A stretch of 24,986 nucleotides of DNA from a virus. Made by a program: the position numbers and the translations under genes. Below, in pieces: positions 14,123-22,188 of this stretch. The DNA lies in IMG/VR virus record IMGVR_UViG_3300030085_001476, positions 1 to 24,986 of that record. One strand, 5' to 3'. How positions within the stretch are numbered: the stretch's first letter is position 1; each line of letters opens with the position of its first letter. Under the pieces are notes generated by a model. The model was not told the DNA's origin. It made no database searches and worked only from the letters and a program-made list of their open reading frames with translations.

Positions 14123-16968
14123 TGGCGCGTGTCACCAAAGATCTGGACGAGATGCAGGAAGCCGCCGGCGTTCAGGCGGCGCTGTTCCCTGACGCGCCGG
14201 CAGAAGAGACTGTGCAGCCTGAGATAGCGCCAGAGGCACGAGAAATCTTAGAGGTGACTGGCCCCATCGCCACAGATGAGGGTGAGCCTGTACAGGTCGC
14301 CGGCCTTGTGGATGTCGTCACAGATCTTGGCAGCAAGGTCACAAAGCGCATCGCCGAAGCTGAGAAGCGCGTTATACCAGGTGTGCCGCCAGAGGACATC
14401 CAGCAGGTCGGTGAGCGCGTTGTTGTGCGCCAGGCTGACCCCGACGACATTGCGGCGCTGGAGACTATCGTCGGCAAGGACTACACCAAAGGTCTGAACC
14501 TGCCGGCGATTATGACTGCGTCTGGTGAGTTTGATCTGGCCGGCTACATGCAGCAGGTCAAGAACCTGAACAGTGATCTGTTTGAGCGCGCACGGCGCGG
14601 CACCTTGAACTATGACACGCTGTTGAGCCTGGCAGAGCAGCAAGGCACAGACCGCGTCCTAAAGAAGTGGCTGACGCGAGACCCTGGCCAAGGCGAGACG
14701 GCAGAGGATGTGCTGGCGGCTCTGATCTTGGCGCGTGATCTGACCAAGCAAACCGGCAGAAAGTTTGAAGAGGCGCGCGCTGCCAATGATCCAGCCACGC
14801 GCAAGCAGCTCTTCGCGCAGGCAGCGCAGTATATGACAATGGAGTTCACGCTGTACTCCAACCTGTCCGGTGCCACCAGTGAGGCTGGCCGCTTGCTATA
14901 CGCCATGCAGCAGGCGCAGAAGATCGGCGTGGACACGCGGCGCAGTGATGAGCTGCTGAAGATCCTAGAGCAGGAAGGCGTCGATATAGAACATCTGGGT
15001 GAGATGTACCTGGCACTGCCAGCGCCGGCACGGCCACAGTTTACGCAGGGGATTATGAGCAAGGGCGCTGATGTCCTGACTGAGGTGTTCATCAACTCTA
15101 TCCTGTCATCGCCTGTGACGCACGGCGTCAACATTGCCGGCAACGGCATCTTCAGCTTCTACAAAGGCATTGAGGAGACACTGGCTGGCGGCATTGGCGC
15201 AGTACGCACCATGCGGCCTGGTGCCAACCAGGAGCGCGTCTACATGCGCGAGGGCATGATCCAGATGGACAGCATCCGCGCATCGTTCCTTGATGCGCTG
15301 ATCGTGTCAGGCAAGGCGTTCATCAAAGAAGAGGCCGGCGACTTTGCGTCAAAGATTGATGTCCGCAACCAGCGCGCCATTGGCACGACTGGAGATGTGA
15401 CCGAGATCTTCAACCAAGCCAGGCAAGGCAACTATGGCGCTGCCACCATCAACACGCTCGGCACTGCCGTCCGCATGTCTGGCCGGTTCTTGCTGGCAGA
15501 AGACGAATTCTTCAAGGCGATTGGCTACCGCGCGTCGGTACACAAGCAGGCACTGGCTAGGTCGCTGTCGCTGTATGACGAGATGATTGCCGGCGGCAAG
15601 ACTGTGGACGAGGCCAAGATTGCAGCGGCAGAGCTGCGGAACAGCATCATCAATGACCCGCCAGAGGCAGTGATGACCACAGCGCGAGATGCGGCGCGTG
15701 AGCTGACGTTCCAAGGCGATCTGGACGGCTTCCTTGGCAACATGCAGCCGTTCATGTCCCACCCCGCCACCAAGCTGTTCGGTGTGCCGTTCTTCAAGAC
15801 GCCGGTCAATGTGTTGCGCGAGGTCGGCGCTAGATCGCCTATGGTTCTGGCCAACCCTGGTTTTTACAGCGCCATCAAGGCAGGTGGCCGCGAGGCCGAC
15901 ATGGCGATGGCAAAGCTGACTATGGGGACAGGCATCATGGGTACGTTCTCCATGATGGCGGCTGGCCTATCAGGGCCGCAGAACCAAGTGATTATTATGG
16001 GGGCCGGCCCGACTGACCCGCAGGCGCGTCAGGCTATGGATCGCTTGGGCCTGTACCCGCACACCATCAACATCCGGCAGGCTGACGGCACCTACAAGGG
16101 CGTCACCTACTCGCGCCTCGACCCGCTGTCGGGCATGTTGGCCATTGCGGCTGACTATGCGTATTACGCGCAGTATGAGGACGATAACGATGTGCTGACC
16201 AACCTGGCGACTGCCGCCGGCCTTGGCATGTACAACTACGCGCTGGAGATGCCGTTCCTTGAGGGCGTCGCAGATCTGTCGCGCATCCTGAACCAGCCAG
16301 ACCCAGGGCTGGCATTTGAGCAGCTTCAATCATTCATGTCTGAGCGCGCCAGCACAGCGGCGCTGTCTGCCATTCCGACAGTGTCGTCGCTGGGTGCCAC
16401 TATTGAGCGGGTGCAACATCCGCATGCGTCCAACACGATGATGCCGCCTGTCGGCATCTTTAACGAAGACCCGACGCAGTTGCCGCCATACATGCGCGGC
16501 TTCTACACGGCGTTGCAAAGGGCCAAGGCGCGGCACCCGATGTTCAGCAAAGACTTGCCGCCATCGCTCAATCTGTGGGGCGAGGTGCGGATGCAGGGCA
16601 AGGGCGTTGGCTATGAGCTGTGGTCGCCCATCCGCATCAACGAGGCAAAATACAGAGGGCTGGATAAAGAGCTGATGAACCTGGGCGATGGCTTGGCTAT
16701 GCCCAGCAAAAAGATTAACGGCGTCTTGCTCAATGCCGAGCAGTACAACTTTATGATTCGCCGGCTCAATGAGCCGATAGCAGGAGAGCCTAGACTACTA
16801 GATGCACTGAACGATCTAATCTATTCCTCGGACTACGGTTTACTTACCACAAAGGAAGACAAGCTGGCCGCAATCCGAGCGACAGCAGAGCCGTACTATG
16901 CGGCTGGCCGCAAGCTGTTGATGGCTGAAGACCCTTCTCTGGCAGACCGTATTAACGCGGCGAGGTAA
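14122..16968 (+). CDS. Largest internal virion (ejection) protein, T7 gp16-like position, LPD38-like region
   Basis: A 948-aa protein, the last and largest of the ejection block. The acidic N-terminal 100 residues are followed by long helical regions. MSKGADVLTEVFINSILSSPVTHGVNIAGN (about residues 312-340) and PFMSHPATKLFGVPFFKTPVNVLREVGARSP (about 543-575) are typical of the large-polyvalent-protein-associated domain LPD38 shared by phage and conjugative-element proteins injected with DNA. A hydrophobic segment (about 599-617) and GPTDPQARQAMDRLGLYPHTI follow. I see no lytic transglycosylase motif, which T7 gp16 carries. It probably forms the inner part of the trans-envelope channel. The LPD38 label is from memory of the family pattern. 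It is shorter than T7 gp16 (about 1,300 aa). Confidence 0.78.
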   Translation: MARVTKDLDEMQEAAGVQAALFPDAPAEETVQPEIAPEAREILEVTGPIATDEGEPVQVAGLVDVVTDLGSKVTKRIAEAEKRVIPGVPPEDIQQVGERVVVRQADPDDIAALETIVGKDYTKGLNLPAIMTASGEFDLAGYMQQVKNLNSDLFERARRGTLNYDTLLSLAEQQGTDRVLKKWLTRDPGQGETAEDVLAALILARDLTKQTGRKFEEARAANDPATRKQLFAQAAQYMTMEFTLYSNLSGATSEAGRLLYAMQQAQKIGVDTRRSDELLKILEQEGVDIEHLGEMYLALPAPARPQFTQGIMSKGADVLTEVFINSILSSPVTHGVNIAGNGIFSFYKGIEETLAGGIGAVRTMRPGANQERVYMREGMIQMDSIRASFLDALIVSGKAFIKEEAGDFASKIDVRNQRAIGTTGDVTEIFNQARQGNYGAATINTLGTAVRMSGRFLLAEDEFFKAIGYRASVHKQALARSLSLYDEMIAGGKTVDEAKIAAAELRNSIINDPPEAVMTTARDAARELTFQGDLDGFLGNMQPFMSHPATKLFGVPFFKTPVNVLREVGARSPMVLANPGFYSAIKAGGREADMAMAKLTMGTGIMGTFSMMAAGLSGPQNQVIIMGAGPTDPQARQAMDRLGLYPHTINIRQADGTYKGVTYSRLDPLSGMLAIAADYAYYAQYEDDNDVLTNLATAAGLGMYNYALEMPFLEGVADLSRILNQPDPGLAFEQLQSFMSERASTAALSAIPTVSSLGATIERVQHPHASNTMMPPVGIFNEDPTQLPPYMRGFYTALQRAKARHPMFSKDLPPSLNLWGEVRMQGKGVGYELWSPIRINEAKYRGLDKELMNLGDGLAMPSKKINGVLLNAEQYNFMIRRLNEPIAGEPRLLDALNDLIYSSDYGLLTTKEDKLAAIRATAEPYYAAGRKLLMAEDPSLADRINAAR

Positions 16969-16980
16969 ATCGTGTACAAT
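16952..16980 (+). promoter_or_regulatory. Candidate sigma70 promoter before the fibre genes
   Basis: TTAACG (16952-16957, 4 of 6 to consensus) and TACAAT (16975-16980, 5 of 6) are spaced 17 bases apart, straddling the end of the 948-aa gene in the only gap before the fibre gene. A start near 16987 would leave a very short leader with AAAGGA at its 5' end. A chance match cannot be excluded. Confidence 0.38.
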
Positions 16981-17002
16981 GCGCCACAAAGGATGATGTG
17001 CA

Positions 17003-18337
17003 ATGGCTGACTATAATATCAACGCAGTGACGCGCCGCGTCGTGTTCACCGGCTCTGCCGGCTTGGGGCCGTATGCATTCACCTTTGAAATTTTGGATGA
17101 CAATGACCTGGCGATCTTCCTGAACGCCACACTGCTGACACTAAGCACAGACTATACCGTCACAATCAATCCAAATGGCACCGGCTCAGTGACGCTGGTG
17201 ACTGGCGGCTCAATCTCAACTGCGCCAACAGCCGATGACACTATTGTGATTTTGGGTGCGCGTGACATTGAGCGCGTCACAGACTTTGTGACCGCCGGCG
17301 ATCTGCTGGCGTCTAGCCTCAACGAGCAGCTCGACAGCAACATCATCTTTGAGCAGCAGATTGATGAGCGTGTAGATCGCTCTATCAAGTTCCCAGCATA
17401 TGACAACTTTACCGGCGACAATGTGTTGCCGGCAGCATCGTCACGCGCCGACAAGCTGCTCAGATTTGATGCAAATGGCGACATTGGAGTTGAGACTGTA
17501 ACGGCCATCAGTGCCAATGCTGTGGTCGGTGCCAACTTTGTTAACAACACTTTCACCGGCGATGGCTCAACCACTGGCTTTACGATGACCACAGAGCCGG
17601 GCTCTAAGAACAACGCCCAGGTTTACATTGACGGCGTCTACCAGCTCAAGTCCACCTTTTCTGTATCAAGCACAACCCTGACATTTACTGAGGCACCGCC
17701 TCTGAATGCAAATGTCGAAGTGATAATCGGCAATGCTGTTGATACATTCACGAGCGACGCAACCAATGTGAACATCACAGACAGCTCTGGGTACTACGCG
17801 GCCTCTACAGTAGAGGCTACTCTTTCGGAGATCGGCGATACTCTGTTTGCAAAAACATCTGCTGGCGCTGGGATTACTAGCGGCACCGGCACTGTTTACA
17901 AGGCCGGCGCGTCACGCGGCGGTGACATTATCATCACTAGGATATTCATTGATTTGACTGGCCTTAACAGCGGCGCTCAGGCTGGCGATATCATTGGAGT
18001 AAATGGCACATCATCTGTCTGCCATATTGGTCAGATTACAGCCGCAACAAACGGCACAATCTTCTGGGGCAAGATGACCTGCATTGAGACGCCGGCAGGT
18101 GGTGATACCGATATTGATTTGTATGCGGCAAATGAAGGCACTGGCGTTGAGGATGGCGCGATTGCTGATCTAACAGAGACGCAGCTAATCAATGCCGGCA
18201 CAGCATCGGCTGGCAATGAAGATTTAGTATCTGCTGTACCATCAGCAAATCAATATTTGTATCTAGTGGGGCAAGGCACTGCCAATGCCACATACACTGC
18301 TGGCCAGTTTCTCATTGAGCTTTATGGATATGCGTGA
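17003..18337 (+). CDS. Tail fibre protein with T7 gp17-type N-terminal anchor
   Basis: A 444-aa fibre. Residues 1 to about 125 match the T7 tail-fibre N-terminal domain that docks on the nozzle/adaptor: VFTGSAGLGPYAFTFEILDDNDLAIFLN, TDYTVTINPNGTGSVTL, IVILGARDIERVTDF, LLASSLNEQLDSNIIFEQQIDERVDRSIKFP. The rest is a repetitive S/T/G/N-rich beta region, including a TFTGDGSTTGFTM then YIDGVYQLKSTFSV module (about residues 180-220), a small domain common in fibres. The C-terminal part is probably a receptor or adaptor contact. AAAGGA precedes the ATG by nine bases. At 444 aa it is shorter than T7 gp17 (about 550 aa), which fits its acting as an anchor for the two proteins encoded next. Confidence 0.88.
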   Translation: MADYNINAVTRRVVFTGSAGLGPYAFTFEILDDNDLAIFLNATLLTLSTDYTVTINPNGTGSVTLVTGGSISTAPTADDTIVILGARDIERVTDFVTAGDLLASSLNEQLDSNIIFEQQIDERVDRSIKFPAYDNFTGDNVLPAASSRADKLLRFDANGDIGVETVTAISANAVVGANFVNNTFTGDGSTTGFTMTTEPGSKNNAQVYIDGVYQLKSTFSVSSTTLTFTEAPPLNANVEVIIGNAVDTFTSDATNVNITDSSGYYAASTVEATLSEIGDTLFAKTSAGAGITSGTGTVYKAGASRGGDIIITRIFIDLTGLNSGAQAGDIIGVNGTSSVCHIGQITAATNGTIFWGKMTCIETPAGGDTDIDLYAANEGTGVEDGAIADLTETQLINAGTASAGNEDLVSAVPSANQYLYLVGQGTANATYTAGQFLIELYGYA

Positions 18338-18345
18338 GGTAAGTT

Positions 18346-19005
18346 ATGACCATTAAAAATCGCGGCGGCATCTTTGGCAGGAACCCATCATTCAATGATG
18401 TAACAATATCTGGCTCTGTGTCGCTCCCAAATGACAGCGTCTCTGGCAATGCTATTGATGGGGGCAGCGCCGCTGTTGACACGCTCCTTGTGGGGACAGC
18501 CGCTGAAACTGATCTTAATGATACTGGCGACGCCGGCTTGTCCATTGAAGCTGGTGGCAGAACAAAGATAGCTGCCACTGGTCAAGAAGTTATGCAGATC
18601 AACCGATCTGAAGCAGACACCAGTAGCAGAAACATCATTCTGTTTTATCGCAACGGTGCAAATGTGGGGAAGATTGAAGGCGATGGATCAAGCACAACAT
18701 ACGCCACATCTTCAGACTACAGGCTCAAAGAAAATGTGGCGGCGATTTCCGGCGCGACTGATCGCCTGAAGCAGCTCAACCCTGTGCGGTTTAACTTCAT
18801 TGCTGATGCCAGCAAAACTGTTGATGGCTTTCTGGCGCATGAGGTTCAGGCTCATGTGCCAGAGGCAGTCACCGGAACAAAGGATGAGGTGGATGCAGGC
18901 GGCAACGCTATCTACCAAGGCATAGACCAGTCAAAGCTGGTGCCTTTATTGGTGGCAACGATCCAAGAGCTTGAGGCGCGGATCACGGCGTTGGAGGCAG
19001 GCTAA
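18346..19005 (+). CDS. Short fibre protein with C-terminal S74 intramolecular chaperone
   Basis: A 219-aa protein. After a glycine-rich beta segment (residues 10 to about 118), residues 120-219 form a Peptidase_S74 domain, the self-cleaving chaperone that trimerises fibres and then cuts itself off. The S-D-Y-R-L-K motif gives the catalytic serine S123 and lysine K128, spaced five residues as in endosialidase chaperones. VRFNFIADASKTVDGFLAHEVQAHVPEAV then a coiled end IQELEARITALEAG follow. After cleavage the mature fibre would be only about 122 residues. It may be a small accessory fibre, or the chaperone may act for the neighbouring fibres in trans; sequence alone cannot say. TAATG joins it to the tailspike gene. 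Confidence 0.87.
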   Translation: MTIKNRGGIFGRNPSFNDVTISGSVSLPNDSVSGNAIDGGSAAVDTLLVGTAAETDLNDTGDAGLSIEAGGRTKIAATGQEVMQINRSEADTSSRNIILFYRNGANVGKIEGDGSSTTYATSSDYRLKENVAAISGATDRLKQLNPVRFNFIADASKTVDGFLAHEVQAHVPEAVTGTKDEVDAGGNAIYQGIDQSKLVPLLVATIQELEARITALEAG

Positions 19006-20687
19006 TGGCACTCACTAAAATATCGCAGGGTATGATTGATGAGACTGGCCTAGATACCAGTCTCAGGGCCTACACAAGGATATTCATCCCAGCGGACTAC
19101 AGTGCGGCTGGCGATGGCTCGACTGATGATGCCACCGCGATGCAGAACGCAATCAACGCTTTGAACACGGCTGGCGGCGGCATCCTGGAGCTTGGCGACA
19201 AGACCTACCGCATTGATACCAGCCTGACCATTTACGCGAACATGACAATCCGAAATGGTACTCTTGATTTCAGCAATCAAACATCAACAGGCGGCGGTCA
19301 AACCCCATCAGACAACTCTGTTGGTTTGTTCTTGGCCAGCGGGATTGCCACAAGTCAGGCAGACATCAATGCAACAGTAAACCGAGGTGCTCACCAGATT
19401 ACTGTCGTAAGCACAACCAACCTTGCAGCGAATGATGTAATTTATCTGCGCGATCCGAATGTCAACTTTGGTGATGGCGTTGATGAGACTACAGCAAAGA
19501 AGAGCGAGTACGCTGTCATCCGCAGCATTGATAGCTCAACTCAATTCACTTTGCATGCTGCGGCTGAAGACACATACACATCTTCAACTGGTGTTGTTGA
19601 TGTAATGACGCCGAATGAAAATGTGGTGATTGAAAACCTGCGCCTGATCGGCAACGGCGACGACACAAACAGAACCACAGCAATCAACCTACAATCCACA
19701 CGCAATGCCATTGTCAGGAATGTAAGAACAGAGAAATGGCAGAACCGTGGTGTGCGAATTGCAGAAAGCATCAATGCCCGTGTCGAAGGCTGCGAGTTCC
19801 TTGAGCATGATAACACTGGCTTGGGATATGGCGTCACATTTACTGATGGCTGCTATGGCTGTGTGGTAGACAACTGCAACTTTATTTTCTGTAAGCACGG
19901 CGTTTCTATTGGCGGCGGTGATCTTGTGTCGCGTGGCACAAAAGTGTCCCGCTGCTCTTTCAGAGGATCAGTTCAGCAAGCTATCGACGCTCATCAGGGA
20001 ACCTGTGATGACATAATCACAGAAAACTATATTGCGGCCAGCGATCATGCTGGGCTGTCATCAGGGCAAAATGGCATCAGCTATCGTGGCGGTAGCTGTG
20101 TCATCAGCAACAACATGATCGACAGGTCATATGATACAGCAATCACTGTCTTTTCGGCCAAGGGGCCAAACCGTGAAAAGTTTGCTGTCATCACTGGCAA
20201 CACAATTAAGAACATGAGGACAGGCGGCAGAGGCATCATATGCAATTATCAGGACAGCAACAGCAATCAAGTGAGGTCATTGATCATCAGCAATAATGCA
20301 ATGATGGAGATGAACGGCGATTTTGAGTACGGCATTGAGGTTCACGCCAACGCAGAGACAATCAGCAACCTGGTGATCTCTGGCAACACCATTGATGAGA
20401 CTGACACCTTTGGCATTTACTTGCACCGCAGTAACTCTAAAAACATTCAGTTCTTCACCATCAATAACAATGTTGTAAAGCTGGCCGGTGGCACTGCTCT
20501 TGAGATTGGCGTTGGCAGTAACTTTGGCACGATTGTGGGCAATTCAGTCTATGGGGTGAACTCCAGCGACACCGCAATGGATATTGATGGCAGCCATATT
20601 ACTGTTGATGGGAACCAGACCCACAATGTTGCAACCGGCATTGATACGAGTGGCGGCACATCAATTACTACTGGTGATAATGGATAA
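19005..20687 (+). CDS. Tailspike with right-handed beta-helix (pectate-lyase-like fold)
   Basis: A 560-aa protein. The N-terminal part TRIFIPADYSAAGDGSTDDATAMQNAINAL then GGILELGDKTYRID (about residues 24-70) is the standard start of phage tailspike/pectate-lyase-3 proteins. Some 430 residues follow with repeated N-rich turns (ISNNMID, ITGNTIKN, ISNNAMME, ISGNTID, INNNVVK, IVGNSVYG), one per coil of a parallel beta-helix. Such spikes bind and often hydrolyse or lyse surface polysaccharide. I cannot assign catalytic residues. It lacks the T7-type anchor, so it probably attaches through its first 20 residues or through the preceding fibre. It is cysteine-rich for a spike at about 264-302. Confidence 0.85.
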   Translation: MALTKISQGMIDETGLDTSLRAYTRIFIPADYSAAGDGSTDDATAMQNAINALNTAGGGILELGDKTYRIDTSLTIYANMTIRNGTLDFSNQTSTGGGQTPSDNSVGLFLASGIATSQADINATVNRGAHQITVVSTTNLAANDVIYLRDPNVNFGDGVDETTAKKSEYAVIRSIDSSTQFTLHAAAEDTYTSSTGVVDVMTPNENVVIENLRLIGNGDDTNRTTAINLQSTRNAIVRNVRTEKWQNRGVRIAESINARVEGCEFLEHDNTGLGYGVTFTDGCYGCVVDNCNFIFCKHGVSIGGGDLVSRGTKVSRCSFRGSVQQAIDAHQGTCDDIITENYIAASDHAGLSSGQNGISYRGGSCVISNNMIDRSYDTAITVFSAKGPNREKFAVITGNTIKNMRTGGRGIICNYQDSNSNQVRSLIISNNAMMEMNGDFEYGIEVHANAETISNLVISGNTIDETDTFGIYLHRSNSKNIQFFTINNNVVKLAGGTALEIGVGSNFGTIVGNSVYGVNSSDTAMDIDGSHITVDGNQTHNVATGIDTSGGTSITTGDNG

Positions 20688-20857
20688 TGGCGAGGCCTAC
20701 TGTTACATCGGTTAAAGCCGAACTCGACACCCATGAGGCGGTCTGCGCTGAACGCTGGAAGGAAACCATCCTGCGTATTAAGCGCATTGAAACAATTATG
20801 ATCGGCACTGCTGGCACCACTATCCTGCTGCTGATCGGCATCATTGTAGGAGGCTGA
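20687..20857 (+). CDS. Small single-span membrane protein, XhlA/holin-like
   Basis: A 56-aa protein overlapping the tailspike stop by one base (TAATG). Residues 1-33 form an amphipathic helix (AELDTHEAVCAERWKETILRIKRIE). Residues 34-56 are one hydrophobic span ending GIIVGG. This N-terminal helix plus C-terminal anchor is the layout of the XhlA hemolysin family and of several small phage lysis proteins. It lies at the head of the lysis cassette, so it could be an accessory holin, antiholin or pinholin-like protein. A 3TM holin candidate is encoded further on, which makes the accessory role more likely. Assigned by layout only. Confidence 0.68.
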   Translation: MARPTVTSVKAELDTHEAVCAERWKETILRIKRIETIMIGTAGTTILLLIGIIVGG

Positions 20858-20858
20858 C

Positions 20859-20987
20859 ATGGCACACCTGTACGATCTGAACCCACACCTGCGCCCTGGC
20901 AAAACCGTTGCGCCTAAGAAGGAGGCCACACCAAAGGCGGCACCGAAGAAGCGCGGCAGGCCCAAGGGAAGCAAGAACAAGAAATGA
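20859..20987 (+). CDS. AT-hook-like small basic protein, 42 aa
   Basis: A very small gene with a perfect AGGAGG (20848-20853) five bases before the ATG, located in the end of the previous gene. The N-terminus is MAHLYDLNPHLRPGK. The C-terminal half is lysine- and proline-rich and ends KKRGRPKGSKNKK, a close match to the AT-hook core (RGRP flanked by basic residues), which binds the minor groove of A/T-rich DNA. The strong ribosome-binding site and tight fit between neighbours make it a real gene. Its target could be host or phage DNA, or the basic tail may act in another way. Confidence 0.7.
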   Translation: MAHLYDLNPHLRPGKTVAPKKEATPKAAPKKRGRPKGSKNKK

Positions 20988-21176
20988 ATGATCCATGCGT
21001 TCCTTCTGTTCGTCTTTATTGGAGTGGGTGACGACAAGGTTCTCAAGTCGAATGACCTCTACTTCAGGTCAGTCGATGACTGCATTTACTTTGCCAAGAG
21101 ACTACACGGCCAGGGCAACATCACCGCGTACTGCCTGCCAGTACAGGTCGATCCCAAAAAGGTGAGGGTGTACTGA
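20988..21176 (+). CDS. Small protein with hydrophobic N-terminus and two cysteines
   Basis: A 62-aa protein starting directly after the previous stop. Residues 1-13 (MIHAFLLFVFIGV) are hydrophobic, like a short signal-anchor. The remainder is polar with C32 and C49 and a conserved-looking end ITAYCLPVQVDPKKVRVY. I recall similar unnamed proteins next to lysis genes in marine podoviruses. The two cysteines would form a disulphide if the body faces the periplasm. It lacks a lipobox, so it is not a lipoprotein spanin. ATGA overlaps the next gene. Function unknown; lysis or envelope role by position. Confidence 0.65.
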   Translation: MIHAFLLFVFIGVGDDKVLKSNDLYFRSVDDCIYFAKRLHGQGNITAYCLPVQVDPKKVRVY

Positions 21177-21871
21177 TGACTGACCCAGTCTCAATCGCGC
21201 TGGCCTCATTTACCGCGATAAAAAAAGGCTTTCAGATCGGGCGTGACCTCGAATCCATGATGGGCGACCTGTCGAGGTGGATGGGTGCGCTCTCGGATCT
21301 GGAGCAGCAAGAGAAGGAAGCCAAGAACCCGCCCATCTTCAAGAAGCTGTTTGGCGGCAAGACTGTGGAGCAACAGGCGTTGGAAGCCTTCGCAAATGCA
21401 CGACGCGCCAGGGCGCAGCGGGACGAGCTGAAGCAGTGGATCTCGCTCACGCTGGGGCAGTCTGCCTGGGAGGAGCTGATCCGCATGGAGGGGCAAATCC
21501 GCAAACAGCGCCAGGAGACGCTCTACAGGCAGCGTGAGCGGCGTCGCAAGTTTGTAGAGGTGTTGGCCTGGACGATCCTGGTAGGGGCCGGCAGCGCCGT
21601 CCTGGTGGCGTTTGTGCTGCTACTGAAGGCGCACACGGCACAGGCCAATGACTGGGCCAACGACATGACAGTCTGCCGGCTGGTCAAGTGTATGAAGCTG
21701 GACAAGACGCAGGAGGTCTGTGTCTATCGCGGCGCACACAACACGCAAGAAACCCTGTTCTTCAAATATGGTGAGTGGAAGCCGCGCGAGTATCTGTGCC
21801 AGTGGCAAGTTGACCAGCCGCCACCGCCGAATGTTTACGAGGTATTGAAGGCTATCAAGGAGAGCCAGTGA
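21176..21871 (+). CDS. Inner-membrane protein with cytoplasmic coiled coil and cysteine-containing C-terminal domain
   Basis: A 231-aa protein. Residues 20-125 are helical and highly charged (coiled-coil like), ending in a basic patch RQRERRRK. Residues 127-150 form one membrane span. Residues 151-231 hold four cysteines (C167, C172, C182, C208) and a PPPP stretch. The positive-inside rule places the N-terminal coil in the cytoplasm and the cysteine domain in the periplasm, where disulphides could form. Position between the small lysis-region genes suggests a role in lysis, superinfection control or virion assembly at the membrane. It does not match i-spanins, which are anchored at the N-terminus with a periplasmic coiled coil. 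I do not recognise the family by name. Confidence 0.72.
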   Translation: MTDPVSIALASFTAIKKGFQIGRDLESMMGDLSRWMGALSDLEQQEKEAKNPPIFKKLFGGKTVEQQALEAFANARRARAQRDELKQWISLTLGQSAWEELIRMEGQIRKQRQETLYRQRERRRKFVEVLAWTILVGAGSAVLVAFVLLLKAHTAQANDWANDMTVCRLVKCMKLDKTQEVCVYRGAHNTQETLFFKYGEWKPREYLCQWQVDQPPPPNVYEVLKAIKESQ

Positions 21872-22188
21872 TGGGCAAAAAGTTACAGCCGGCAAGTGAG
21901 TACGAGAAGTACGACATGGACGGCGATGGCGTTGTTACTGACGAAGAGCTGGAACACGCCAAAGAAATACGCGAGACAGAGCGGGATTTACGCAAGAGTT
22001 TGGCGCAGCTCCGCATGGCTCGGTGGACATTGATAGGCATGGGGGCGTTTACTGCCGGCATGTTTAGCCCTTGGATCAGCATTGAGCGAATCGAGGCGCT
22101 GTCTGAAATCAGCAATCTATTCTACATATCGGGCGCTGGCATTGTCGGCGCATACATGGGAACAACAGCTTGGATGTCTAGAAAATGA
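21871..22188 (+). CDS. EF-hand membrane protein
   Basis: A 105-aa protein. Residues 15-26 are a canonical EF-hand calcium-binding loop with D15, D17, D19, G20, V22 and E26 in the correct places. Next comes a charged helix (30-50) and two hydrophobic spans (about 52-70 and 82-102). I chose ATG 21871, whose first base is the last of the previous TGA, over the GTG three bases upstream. Two spans with a soluble N-terminal domain fit a holin-like or membrane-tethered regulator. The single EF-hand suggests control by divalent cations, plausible for a marine phage but untested. The next gene overlaps by ATGA. Confidence 0.75.
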   Translation: MGKKLQPASEYEKYDMDGDGVVTDEELEHAKEIRETERDLRKSLAQLRMARWTLIGMGAFTAGMFSPWISIERIEALSEISNLFYISGAGIVGAYMGTTAWMSRK

